Positions 18,926 through 28,287 of a stretch of 64,000 nucleotides of DNA are shown in pieces. Each line of letters begins with the position of its first letter. The stretch's first letter is position 1. The position numbers were made by a program, and so were the translations under genes. The notes beneath the pieces were generated by a model. The model was given only the letters and a program-made list of their open reading frames with translations. It ran no database searches and was not told where the DNA came from. The DNA comes from a virus, in the IMG/VR virus record IMGVR_UViG_3300029922_000015, positions 1 to 64,000 of that record. One strand, 5' to 3'.

Positions 18926-20623
18926 ATGGTACAGATTTTTTATAATAACCAAGATGCTTTCTCTGGAATTTGTCCGACGCCTATCATTGGGCAGCGGAAT
19001 AATTTCATCAAATATGGCGAACAATGGGGCGAACTAACTAAAATTAGTTTATATGGAAATATTGTCGGTGGGTGTGTCAGCGGAATAATTAATTATTTAA
19101 TTACCGATGAAAACTCTATTAGGATTACAGAATCAGGAGACTATCGAGTAGATGAATTCTCCTATTCCGGCTTAGACGCTAGTTCGTTTCAAGTATTGGT
19201 ATCTGGTCAGCAAGCTTTGATACAAAATTTTTCTCAAGATTTTCAATCTTTTCAAATCGTACAAGACGGTCAGGTTTTGGTAAATAAACCTTACGCCTTA
19301 ATCAAATCAATTTCCTTTCCTCAAGGAAAATATTCCTATTTAATTCCTTTTCAAATTGATATTGATTGTTATGAGTCGGGATTCTTTTCTGGAACTTATG
19401 GAATCTTAGAACCTAAAAACGAGTATTCATTTACTCAAAATAAAGACCAATCTATTGCGATTAGACACACGATATCTTGTCGAGGATTTAATACCGATTC
19501 TAGAAATTCGAACGCTCTACAAAACGCCAAGAACTACATCGCTAGTCTTTCTGGATATCAAGGAGTGATGCCCGCTTTCGTTAACGTTGGATTGTCTGGA
19601 TTTACGCCTTCATTAATCAGCCAAATAGAAAATATAAATAGAGTTGAGGGAACTTATTCCGTAGATGAAACCTATATAGCCGATCCATTCTTTACGTCTG
19701 GTGTTCTTAGATACGCAACGACTTATGATTCAGGGATAGCAGACGGCTTATCTTCTGTTCGAGTGGCGGGAAGTATAAAAACTTCTAAAAATTATCCTTA
19801 TAATTTTATTAGAAATCGATATCTGACCTTCGATGCTTTTAGTGCCGCCGTTTGGGCTTATAGTGGCGCTACGAATGGGATGATAGACTTAAATCCCTTC
19901 TACTTGTCCTCCGGCGTTACAGAAGATAATTTTGGCGGAGCGATAAATTTTGATATCTCCTTCAATAATGATCAAACCCCTAATCCATTTCTGGATTACT
20001 CAGTATCATTCGACCATGATATCATTACCGATATTACTTCTGCCACTTTTCAGGGAACAATTAAAGGACGGGGCGATCTTTATAACAGATATCAAAGAGT
20101 ATTGGCTTTTTCCACCGGAATCAATACTTATAATTTAACTTTAGGAGAATATTACAATAACGGATATCAATACATCCTGAATCCTTTGTTTATAACCTCT
20201 TCTAATTCAAAAGACCCTTATCGTGGCGAGATTTCTATCGGAGCTACATTTAACGATAAAATGCTTCCGGTAAGCGGATTCGCCAGCTTCGATTATAGTT
20301 TTAAAGTAACGCCCTCTTTGACAAAATATTCGGCAGTTCCTATCTTGAATGGCTCTGGCAACTATTGGATTACGAACTTGGGATATGCCAATCGAACTGT
20401 TGTAACTATGGCGGGAACTGCGGTAATATTACCCAATTTAAGTCAACAATCTGGTGTAACTTTATTAACAAATTTTGTTAATATACAAATTCAACCATTT
20501 ATAAATGGTAAGAATCGTCCCTGCTTAGAAAGCCAAGAAATTGTTTGGGGAAACGATGATATCGGAAAGGATTTATCGTTTGAGGTTATTTATAGTTACG
20601 AGGATAATCCATTAATAATTTAG
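18926..20623 (+). CDS. Distal tail protein, paralogue of the preceding gene
   Basis: A 565-residue beta-rich protein starting 2 nt after its paralogue. Repeated units carry VRVAGSIKTSKNYPYN and ATFQGTIKGRGDLYNRYQ, each followed by NPFYLSS or NPLFITS turns. The arrangement points to duplication within the gene and between the two genes. It probably forms part of the tail tip. No signal peptide or catalytic residues are seen. A short gap with TGTAAAAT and AGG runs follows before the next gene. Confidence 0.6.
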   Translation: MVQIFYNNQDAFSGICPTPIIGQRNNFIKYGEQWGELTKISLYGNIVGGCVSGIINYLITDENSIRITESGDYRVDEFSYSGLDASSFQVLVSGQQALIQNFSQDFQSFQIVQDGQVLVNKPYALIKSISFPQGKYSYLIPFQIDIDCYESGFFSGTYGILEPKNEYSFTQNKDQSIAIRHTISCRGFNTDSRNSNALQNAKNYIASLSGYQGVMPAFVNVGLSGFTPSLISQIENINRVEGTYSVDETYIADPFFTSGVLRYATTYDSGIADGLSSVRVAGSIKTSKNYPYNFIRNRYLTFDAFSAAVWAYSGATNGMIDLNPFYLSSGVTEDNFGGAINFDISFNNDQTPNPFLDYSVSFDHDIITDITSATFQGTIKGRGDLYNRYQRVLAFSTGINTYNLTLGEYYNNGYQYILNPLFITSSNSKDPYRGEISIGATFNDKMLPVSGFASFDYSFKVTPSLTKYSAVPILNGSGNYWITNLGYANRTVVTMAGTAVILPNLSQQSGVTLLTNFVNIQIQPFINGKNRPCLESQEIVWGNDDIGKDLSFEVIYSYEDNPLII

Positions 20624-20654
20624 TGTAAAATAAAGGGTAGGAAAAAGGCAAAAG

Positions 20655-22340
20655 GTGAAGAATTTCGATTACTTTTATACTGGTGAACTAAGTTTGCCAG
20701 TAAATCAATACCAGATTTACTATGATTTCAATGAAATCGGGGCTAATCCAATTATTCCACAAGGCTCTTCAAATCCGCGATATTCTGGCATTATTTCCTC
20801 ATTAGGATCATTTTATTCCGTTTCTGGTTCTGGTCTATTCTCTTCCAGTCAAAATATTTCTATACAAAATGCCAGTGGGCTCAACGCAACAAGTTTCACC
20901 GCTTTCTTTGTATATGAGAAAAACTATACGGGAAACGCCGTTCTATTTTCTTCGTTAACCAGTGGGGGGAGCGTTCCTTCTGGATTTATTATTGGAATTA
21001 ATGATGCAAATAGACTTTATTTTGAATGCTACGATCAAAATGGACAAAATATCTATACATCTTCTAATATTTATGGGGGAAAGAATGCGGTAGCGGTGGT
21101 TAAACAGAATAATATTCTGAACTTCATGTATTATAACTTTAATACGCAATCTATAGAACCAGAAAATTTCTTTATTAGTTCAACAGCCCTTTATCAAAAT
21201 AATCAAGCTTACTTGGGCTCGCCAGTAAACGCTCCCACTTATGTTACTGAGAAAAGTTTTAGTGGCTATATGGATCAGTTCGTCTATATAAATACCGCAC
21301 TAACAAGCAATACGATTTCAACACTTTTTAGTGGATTTTTTGCTAGTGGGCTACCCGATACCGTTGTCGTGGTAGATCAAACTAACGATTTTATCACGGG
21401 CGCGTCGATTCAATTAGCGGAAATTGGTACGGGAGTTACCGGCTTTGGAGTATATCTTTCTGGATATGTTTTCGATAACGATAGTCGCCCATTGCCAGTA
21501 TTTCTTTATAACAATCTCACAGGAGCAATTATCGAAGATACTTTCGTTCCTTTAACATCATCTTTATCTTTTCAAGTTTCCGGCTTAATAAATAACGGGT
21601 ATTATGTCGATACTGGATATTGTAATTCCTTTGGTATGGATGGGGTTAATTTAATGCGTCCAATTGATTCATCCGATTATAATCTTGAATTGTATGCCTA
21701 TCAAACTATTAATTTAGATAATCTTGGATTAACTACTTCTTTTAATAATAATGGTTGGTTTGCAATGGATGCAATTTTTCCGGTTATAAATTTATATATC
21801 AATGGTATCGCTTATAACTCAGGAATGTATTATTTGAGTGGCAATAGTTTTATTAATATTACTTATTTAAGTGGTAATTATTATTTAACAGGAAATAGTA
21901 TTGTAATCGATAGTGCCATCAAGGCTACAGATACCGTTACTTTCGATGTCATCAGCGGAACTCCTAAAACTTTTATTCTTACTTCGAGCACAGGACAGTC
22001 TTTCGCAACAACGCAAACATCTAATATAATTTTTCTAAACGGACAAAAATTAGTATCCGGTACGGATTATACCTATGGAGGAGGAAATTTAAATATTAAT
22101 GCAACTCTAGCCACCGGATCAATTATTTCTTTTCCAATGATAACTAATTTTGAATATACTAGCGGTAGATTCTTATCTCGTTTTGGTCGGGATACTTCTA
22201 TGTTCTGGTTAAATGGGCAAAGACAAGTTTTGAATAAGGATTATGTAGAAATTTCTAATATTGATTTACTCCAAGGTTCGGGAATATTTCAAATATATAA
22301 TAGCTCATTACAGATAAACCAATTCACTACACAATGGTAA
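20655..22340 (+). CDS. LamG/concanavalin-like tail protein
   Basis: A 561-residue protein starting at GTG 20655, with AAAAAGG just upstream. Residues about 15-230 have the layout of a LamG/jelly-roll lectin domain: YYDFNE at the start, SFTAFFVYEKN in the middle, and FSGYMDQFVYINTALT near the end. The remaining half is beta-rich, with repeated YYLSGN/YYLTGN turns. Such domains bind glycans, so surface recognition is plausible. I infer this from domain type and location among tail-tip genes. Confidence 0.6.
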   Translation: MKNFDYFYTGELSLPVNQYQIYYDFNEIGANPIIPQGSSNPRYSGIISSLGSFYSVSGSGLFSSSQNISIQNASGLNATSFTAFFVYEKNYTGNAVLFSSLTSGGSVPSGFIIGINDANRLYFECYDQNGQNIYTSSNIYGGKNAVAVVKQNNILNFMYYNFNTQSIEPENFFISSTALYQNNQAYLGSPVNAPTYVTEKSFSGYMDQFVYINTALTSNTISTLFSGFFASGLPDTVVVVDQTNDFITGASIQLAEIGTGVTGFGVYLSGYVFDNDSRPLPVFLYNNLTGAIIEDTFVPLTSSLSFQVSGLINNGYYVDTGYCNSFGMDGVNLMRPIDSSDYNLELYAYQTINLDNLGLTTSFNNNGWFAMDAIFPVINLYINGIAYNSGMYYLSGNSFINITYLSGNYYLTGNSIVIDSAIKATDTVTFDVISGTPKTFILTSSTGQSFATTQTSNIIFLNGQKLVSGTDYTYGGGNLNINATLATGSIISFPMITNFEYTSGRFLSRFGRDTSMFWLNGQRQVLNKDYVEISNIDLLQGSGIFQIYNSSLQINQFTTQW

Positions 22341-22341
22341 A

Positions 22342-24693
22342 ATGATACAAACTCTAGATCAAGTTACGATTAATGGTTCACAGCAAATATGGAATGGATA
22401 TATTTATGCTTTGAACTATCAGCCCTCTTTTGGACAAACTCCATCTTATCTTACAATGAATTTTGTTTCTGAAGATGGAACTTTTTCTATTAATCAAGAT
22501 GATTTAGAAGTTTTGAGTCCTTATACGATATCAATAGGAGACAATATTCAATTGTCCATGTATCCCGTCGATTATAAAAGAACCGAGGATAAATCAGGAA
22601 AACTTTTAGAAGTGAAGTTTATTGATACTTCCATTGCATTAGATAAAGTGATTGTTGTATTAAATGGGCGTCAAGGTAGCGATGGAAATGAATATCCGAT
22701 TGATCCTTATGGCCCCGGCCCTATTTACGCTAATGATGCCGTGGCCGGATCGTGCTATATTCCCGTAGGAAGACAACTTCTTACAATAGCGGATACATAT
22801 AATACCGTATTACCTGTGGTTTATAGCTTTCCTGAATTGTGTGATGCTATTGGCGTAAATGGTATTACTATCGATCCCGATAGCTTCACCCTTATACAAA
22901 ATTCGAATCAATTCTTTTTTGCGAGCTATATTGGGACGCTGCGGGGGGTTCTTCAACAATGGTGCACCGATTTGGGATATGGTTTTTATTGGGAAAATAA
23001 CGCAATTCATTTCTTAGATTTAACAACTAATCTAGTTTTAAATACCTCTTCTTTCGATACCGCTACTAAGGACGCTTATACTGAAGAGGTCACTATAGAA
23101 GATACGGTAGGAAGAGTCGCGTGCGCTTTTTATGGTCAAGACCGTCAATGGATTAGTATAAATCCCGCTCAAGATACGCAAATTTCCTTTAAACAAGTTA
23201 GTCTTGTTCAAGTCGGTTATAGCGCAGATGACATATCAGCTATTAAAGCCGCCTTTTTAGGAGAGGACTTTTTTTATGCTTATAATTTTTTTATAAGTTT
23301 CTCTAATGAGGCCGGTTCTTTAACTTTGGGAATGCCCCAATGTACGGCGGCGGATACCAGCACCCAAAGTAAAAGTTTAGATTTAGCTGCGCCAAATAAT
23401 ATTTTTAATCAATATTATTATTCAGCGATGAATAAAATGACAGCTCAACAAAATTTTAAAACCTATAGGGAACTTGTTGATGAGGTCGGAAGATATTTCT
23501 ATATTCCTATGACTAGAGGAGATTGGCGTAATTTAAACAATTCGGTAGAAAAAGTAAAAAGTCAAAGCTGGTATCCTAAAGATGTGGTAGTTTCTTCCAC
23601 AATGCTAGCGAAATTGGCTTCTCCTCAATCTAAAAGTAATGAAAGTTTACAAGCTTTCTTATTAGGAACTCCTTATGTACCTCCCTCTAGCAATAATACC
23701 GGGGCGGGAAATCCAGCCGAGGGGGCTTCGTCAAATCAGGGCTACGATCCAACAACATACATTTCCCCTAAGTCTGATAACGATGATGGATTTTTAATTG
23801 TAGATTTGGGATTAACTTCTTGGCAAATTGTAGAAGTCGAGGGAACGGTAACTCAAGACGGGGTTTATATCAACGTTACTCCCGAAGATGTAGGAAATTA
23901 TTTACAAGCTAATGATATATTTTATAATCTCCCGTTAGCTTGCAATAGCAGAAGTGATCCGAGTTCTGTGTTAGAGCAATTAACAAGCTTAAATGGGCAA
24001 TCTGAAGTTTTATCTGCAATACAGGGGGATTATGTCTTGCAAATGTGGGGCGTAAAATCTTCTACCCCTGTTAATTCTCTAACCCTATCTCTTAACATTC
24101 TAAAGACGCCAGAGGACTTGCTAGGGCCAAATCAATTATTATCCTGTGTTCTTACTGAGCCGGGAGTAATTTGCGTTCCTAAAGTGGAAGAATTTTTACG
24201 TTCCGAAACTGATAAAACCGGAGACACTGTTAATTGTCATAGCAATGTAATCAAAAATGAAATGAATTTCCAAAGAATTACTAATCAGGATTTATTGGCA
24301 TTAGGAACTTTAGATTTAGGTTTCTTAGGACAAGTTAGAACAACTACAGGTATTAATATTGTAATGCCGGCCGTTCCTAACTATAAAACATTGCAAGAGG
24401 CTTTCCAATTATTTTGTCAAAATCTAACATTTAGTAAAGTTCAACCTACTATTATTAGAACTTATCATTTACCTTATATCGATCTACCTGACAATTATCA
24501 ACCTTTAATTGGTAATGGATTAATGTCTCTAAAAATTTCTATTAATAGCAATGGTGTTTCTAGCGAATATACAATGGGCACTCGTTTCATGTCAATTCCA
24601 AGTATAGAATCGATTCGTATGAATATAGAGTTCCAGCGGGGAACAAACCAAAGTCGTTTTTTGCCTTATGGATGGACACCTTTTGGATACTAA
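22342..24693 (+). CDS. Baseplate hub/tail-tip (Tal-like) protein
   Basis: A 783-residue protein. The N-terminal 300 residues have the style of phage hub proteins (gp27/Tal type), including LRGVLQQWCTDLGYGFYWEN followed by a beta strand. The C-terminal part contains KTLQEAFQLFCQNLTFSKVQ and a beta-rich end. The order after tape measure and distal tail genes supports a hub role. No peptidase or lysozyme motif is visible. The stop overlaps the next start as TAATG. Confidence 0.6.
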   Translation: MIQTLDQVTINGSQQIWNGYIYALNYQPSFGQTPSYLTMNFVSEDGTFSINQDDLEVLSPYTISIGDNIQLSMYPVDYKRTEDKSGKLLEVKFIDTSIALDKVIVVLNGRQGSDGNEYPIDPYGPGPIYANDAVAGSCYIPVGRQLLTIADTYNTVLPVVYSFPELCDAIGVNGITIDPDSFTLIQNSNQFFFASYIGTLRGVLQQWCTDLGYGFYWENNAIHFLDLTTNLVLNTSSFDTATKDAYTEEVTIEDTVGRVACAFYGQDRQWISINPAQDTQISFKQVSLVQVGYSADDISAIKAAFLGEDFFYAYNFFISFSNEAGSLTLGMPQCTAADTSTQSKSLDLAAPNNIFNQYYYSAMNKMTAQQNFKTYRELVDEVGRYFYIPMTRGDWRNLNNSVEKVKSQSWYPKDVVVSSTMLAKLASPQSKSNESLQAFLLGTPYVPPSSNNTGAGNPAEGASSNQGYDPTTYISPKSDNDDGFLIVDLGLTSWQIVEVEGTVTQDGVYINVTPEDVGNYLQANDIFYNLPLACNSRSDPSSVLEQLTSLNGQSEVLSAIQGDYVLQMWGVKSSTPVNSLTLSLNILKTPEDLLGPNQLLSCVLTEPGVICVPKVEEFLRSETDKTGDTVNCHSNVIKNEMNFQRITNQDLLALGTLDLGFLGQVRTTTGINIVMPAVPNYKTLQEAFQLFCQNLTFSKVQPTIIRTYHLPYIDLPDNYQPLIGNGLMSLKISINSNGVSSEYTMGTRFMSIPSIESIRMNIEFQRGTNQSRFLPYGWTPFGY

Positions 24694-25760
24694 TGATTAC
24701 CGGAATTATACAATCAATAGCAGACCAAACTGGAAATTTCGGTTTTCAGTTTGGATTATCCGTGCCTAATCTTAGTGTTCCTGTTAACGTCGGGTTTAGT
24801 GGTACTTCTGTTGTAAATTGGACATTTTCGAATGGAAGAATTTATGATCCCAAGGGATATTATTGTGGATCGTATTTAGCTAATCAACACGTTTTCATAG
24901 ACGGAGACATTGGAAACTCAGGGATAGATTACTATGTTAACGGAACAATCACCGCAATTGGTATTCCAAAATCAACGGGCACAATTAACTCCTTGTATAT
25001 GAATACGACAAGTGGAAATAATATCTCATTTAATGGATCGGTGGCGCTAGATTCTCCAAGCTATAGCATCTCAAATAATATTGGTTTTTATACAACCAGT
25101 AACGCCACAGGAAGTATAGTCAATCTGAGCAGCGGGGTTTTCCAAATTTTCTCTGGAGGTTGCGATAATTCTAATATTAATTTCCTAAATGTAACGACGG
25201 GAAATATTACTCCGGGCTCTTCGGGTATTTTCGTTTCATCCATTACCGGAGCGAGAGCGGGAGTTTCATATTCCGGTAACTATACCCTTTATACTAACTT
25301 TGGTAATATAACTTTTCCTATAAACTTCGAAGCCTTTGTAACTGGTATGCCTACCACAGCTTTCAACTATACTACAACAGCCTTTCGTAATATTAGCGGC
25401 ACTTCCGGTGTAACTTACTATGATGTAGGCGGCATATCGGTTGTGTCTGTTTCAGGATTGAATTTTATCAATACTCCATCCTTAAGTGTCCAACTACTGT
25501 ATGTGTCTGGATCGACAGGAAACTTTACAACAGCGTGGAGCTTGGCTACGGGAGTGTCAAATAATGCGCTATTAGATTACAAATTTAATGGATGGTACAA
25601 CTCAAGTGGGTTTTCTCATGGGCAACTTAATGTTCCAAACGGAAGTCTTTTTATCCAAGTGGGTTATACTCCATACGGGACTGGAATAACAAACGTAGCG
25701 CAGCTTATCGTATCGGGACTTAACAACGGATTCAACATCAATATCACAGGACAATCATGA
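24693..25760 (+). CDS. Glycine/serine/asparagine-rich tail fibre-like protein
   Basis: I start it at ATG 24693, overlapping the hub stop by one base (TAATG). An in-frame upstream ATG at 24672 would run inside the hub gene. The 355 residues are low-complexity beta-type sequence dominated by Gly, Ser, Asn and Thr (TTSGNNISFNGSVAL, SSGVFQIFSGGCDN), as in phage fibres and adhesins. No catalytic residues are visible. It is followed by another fibre gene with an ATGA overlap. Confidence 0.55.
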   Translation: MITGIIQSIADQTGNFGFQFGLSVPNLSVPVNVGFSGTSVVNWTFSNGRIYDPKGYYCGSYLANQHVFIDGDIGNSGIDYYVNGTITAIGIPKSTGTINSLYMNTTSGNNISFNGSVALDSPSYSISNNIGFYTTSNATGSIVNLSSGVFQIFSGGCDNSNINFLNVTTGNITPGSSGIFVSSITGARAGVSYSGNYTLYTNFGNITFPINFEAFVTGMPTTAFNYTTTAFRNISGTSGVTYYDVGGISVVSVSGLNFINTPSLSVQLLYVSGSTGNFTTAWSLATGVSNNALLDYKFNGWYNSSGFSHGQLNVPNGSLFIQVGYTPYGTGITNVAQLIVSGLNNGFNINITGQS

Positions 25761-26860
25761 ATTTAATTTCTTACTTGCAGGTCGAACAAGACCCTAATAT
25801 AGCCTTACTTTACGAATCGGTAGGAGAATCTGGGGTTTATTTGCTAACTCTCATTCCTGTAATTAACGGAATTTCTGGCGGCAACATTGATTTTAGTGGG
25901 GTGGCCCCGCTGTCTGTTATTAACCAAGGACAAACTATAGCAATTAGCGGTAACTTTAGCAGCTTTATTACTCAAGGACAGACAGGATTATTCTATCCTA
26001 TCTATAATCCTAGCGGGTATGTTACCGCGATGCAGACGGGCATATTACAGCCTAGCGGAAATTATCTTACGTTCTCGCAGAGCGGTTTATTTTATCCCGC
26101 CAATAATCCAAGCGGATTCGTTACTGCGAGTCAGACGGGTATTTTCGTTACGGATAGCCAAACAGGCATATACGCTTCTTTATTTTATTCGATATCGAAT
26201 CCTTCTGGATTTATTCCTAGCGGAAATATCATAGCTGGCGCTAATGTAAGTATAGTGCCTAGCGGGAATAGTCTCGTGATTTCCGCTTCTGGTGGCGGAG
26301 GAGGAAGCAGCGTGAAATGGAATAGCGTTAATAACATTGATTTAACATCGGGATTTATTGCGCAACCAAATTCGTACAACTCCATTTTCATTGATTCCTA
26401 TACTCCCATCACAGGTTTCTTGCCAACAACCGGAGTAACCGATGGAACGTTCGTTGTATTCAAAGATATATTGGGATGGCCGGGATTTAGTTCCGTTCCA
26501 TTTACTGTTACAACTACCGATGGCAGCGCGACTATCCTTACCGCGCTTAGCGCGGAAGTTACAACGGAAGTTCTAAACCGTTCTTACGTTATCCAAACTT
26601 ACGTCTACTACGGGCGAGATAACTTTTGGGTTTCTAATTCTCAATTCTTCACAGTTCCCGACAGTGGAGTTTTAAGCGCCGGTTCATTGACGTACTCCAA
26701 TGAGTCGATTCTGCCTACATCGGTCTTCACCTTAAGTCACCTTTGCGCGTCTACGGGTAATCGTGGCGCTCTTTGGATTGATTCCCTTGCAAGCGGAACG
26801 GCGACAATCGCTAGCTCAAATTCGCTTGATAACGATACAATTTCAATAGAATTTCATTAA
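25757..26860 (+). CDS. Tail fibre with shaft repeats
   Basis: A 367-residue protein starting by ATGA overlap. Residues about 80-160 contain shaft-like repeats of the form FYP-x-x-NPSG-(Y/F)-VTA-x-QTGI, typical of trimeric fibres. A glycine hinge (SGGGGGSS) follows, then a globular C-terminal domain of about 170 residues that may bind the receptor. Repeats plus a C-terminal head are the usual fibre layout. Confidence 0.7.
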   Translation: MNLISYLQVEQDPNIALLYESVGESGVYLLTLIPVINGISGGNIDFSGVAPLSVINQGQTIAISGNFSSFITQGQTGLFYPIYNPSGYVTAMQTGILQPSGNYLTFSQSGLFYPANNPSGFVTASQTGIFVTDSQTGIYASLFYSISNPSGFIPSGNIIAGANVSIVPSGNSLVISASGGGGGSSVKWNSVNNIDLTSGFIAQPNSYNSIFIDSYTPITGFLPTTGVTDGTFVVFKDILGWPGFSSVPFTVTTTDGSATILTALSAEVTTEVLNRSYVIQTYVYYGRDNFWVSNSQFFTVPDSGVLSAGSLTYSNESILPTSVFTLSHLCASTGNRGALWIDSLASGTATIASSNSLDNDTISIEFH

Positions 26861-26861
26861 T

Positions 26862-27374
26862 ATGGGATTAGGTATTTTAATCGGTAACGGATCGTCAACG
26901 GCAAATACGCCGTTTCTCGTGAAAACTCGAAAAAATTCTCAGTCGGGTTTATGGGAAGCTTATGTTAATTTTGGAGATTTGCTTAACTCATTACAACCAG
27001 ACGATAATACTACAATCACAGGATTAGAAACATGGATTCCGCTAGACGCGAATGACGTGCTCTGGATTGAAATTACAATATCAAATTATTCTATTATCGG
27101 AGCAACACTGCATTCTTATGGATTAGGAGACTCCGAATTTGATCCTACAGCCGCACCGTGGGATAACGGAGGATTCGTTCAAGATGATAACGGAACTCCT
27201 CCTAAACAAATATCGGCTAGTTGTATAATTGCGCAATCAGAACCGGATACGAATGGGAGTCCTTCTGTAACTCAAAAATTATTTTCAAATTTACTATTAA
27301 TGGCTTGTTGCTTAGATGGCTTCCCTGCAATTTTTCCTTTTCCATCTCCTTACGGAAGATACATAACATCATAA
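26862..27374 (+). CDS. Putative tail-associated protein (170 aa)
   Basis: A 170-residue acidic protein starting 1 nt after the fibre stop, without a visible ribosome binding site. It has a beta-rich body (TWIPLDANDVLWIEITISNY) and a hydrophobic C-terminal stretch with cysteines (LMACCLDGFPAIFPF). I do not recognise the family. The tight spacing suggests co-translation with the fibre. Confidence 0.5.
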   Translation: MGLGILIGNGSSTANTPFLVKTRKNSQSGLWEAYVNFGDLLNSLQPDDNTTITGLETWIPLDANDVLWIEITISNYSIIGATLHSYGLGDSEFDPTAAPWDNGGFVQDDNGTPPKQISASCIIAQSEPDTNGSPSVTQKLFSNLLLMACCLDGFPAIFPFPSPYGRYITS

Positions 27375-27375
27375 T

Positions 27376-28287
27376 ATGCCTTTAACTTATAATCAATTTG
27401 GTGGGTATCTGCCTTTTTGGATTGGAAATTCCGACCGAGCACTGATACCTGAAATTTACGCTGGTACTGCATATTCCGTGGAAGGGCTAATAGATCAATT
27501 ATCTTTATCGGAATTCTGCAAGATTTATTGGTTAGGAAAATCGGTAGATTATGATGTTAATATCGATTATTCTTACGAGAGCGTCACAGTAAATCATTTC
27601 GGAACAGATACAACAACCCTAATCGGTAGCGTAAATGGTGCGGATACTATTATTCTATCACCCGACAGAGGCTTATTTGGTTTCTCTGATAACACCAAAT
27701 CTGCTTTGCCTCAAACCCGCATGATATCGCAATCTGATTTTAAAGGATTTCCCAATAATGAGACGTATTGTGAGTCCTATCCTATCTTTAGTAATGTTAA
27801 TGCGGGCAATGCTACTTTCGTAGATAAAGGAACATTCAAGAATGTATCATATGACGGGTCAATTGACACTTATGATTATAATGTAAATTACCCGATACCC
27901 GGGGGGGCGCAATTTTTATGGGAATGGTCTTGGCCGGGGCAAATAGAAATAGCGAGCGTAGACCCATCTAAAACACCCTATATACCTAACAGTTTTTGTT
28001 ATACGCTATTAGACGATGACAATAATTGTTTTTCTTTTTTAGGAGGAGGTTTTCAATTCTCGCAAGGATATTTTGCTCTATTTTTTCCCTATTCATTTCA
28101 AATGAATAGCACCACTTATGAATACAAACATGTCACAGATATGACTTGGACTGTTGATGGAAAAGATTATATTATCCCGTTATATTGGCAAAAAAATATT
28201 TCTGATCCTTCGACCACTTATTCATTAACAATAAATGGTAATATCAATTTTGACTTTAACTCGTTTTGGGAGCCGGAAGAGTATTAA
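27376..28287 (+). CDS. Last protein of the virion block (303 aa)
   Basis: A 303-residue protein rich in aromatic residues and Asp/Asn (YSYESVTVNHFGTDTTTL, WEWSWPGQIEIASVD), probably beta-structured and possibly part of the tail tip or host-binding apparatus. No motif is recognised. Its last 32 nt overlap, in the opposite direction, the end of the leftward gene at 28256-29464. Confidence 0.5.
   Translation: MPLTYNQFGGYLPFWIGNSDRALIPEIYAGTAYSVEGLIDQLSLSEFCKIYWLGKSVDYDVNIDYSYESVTVNHFGTDTTTLIGSVNGADTIILSPDRGLFGFSDNTKSALPQTRMISQSDFKGFPNNETYCESYPIFSNVNAGNATFVDKGTFKNVSYDGSIDTYDYNVNYPIPGGAQFLWEWSWPGQIEIASVDPSKTPYIPNSFCYTLLDDDNNCFSFLGGGFQFSQGYFALFFPYSFQMNSTTYEYKHVTDMTWTVDGKDYIIPLYWQKNISDPSTTYSLTINGNINFDFNSFWEPEEY

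Noticed and set aside
3083-20632. Late-promoter motif GTGTAA(A/T)AT before several virion genes (about 3086, 7609, 9950, 20624)
   Set aside because: Several instances are simply a Val codon plus TAA stop, and -35 elements are lacking. It is not distinguishable from chance without genome-wide counting.
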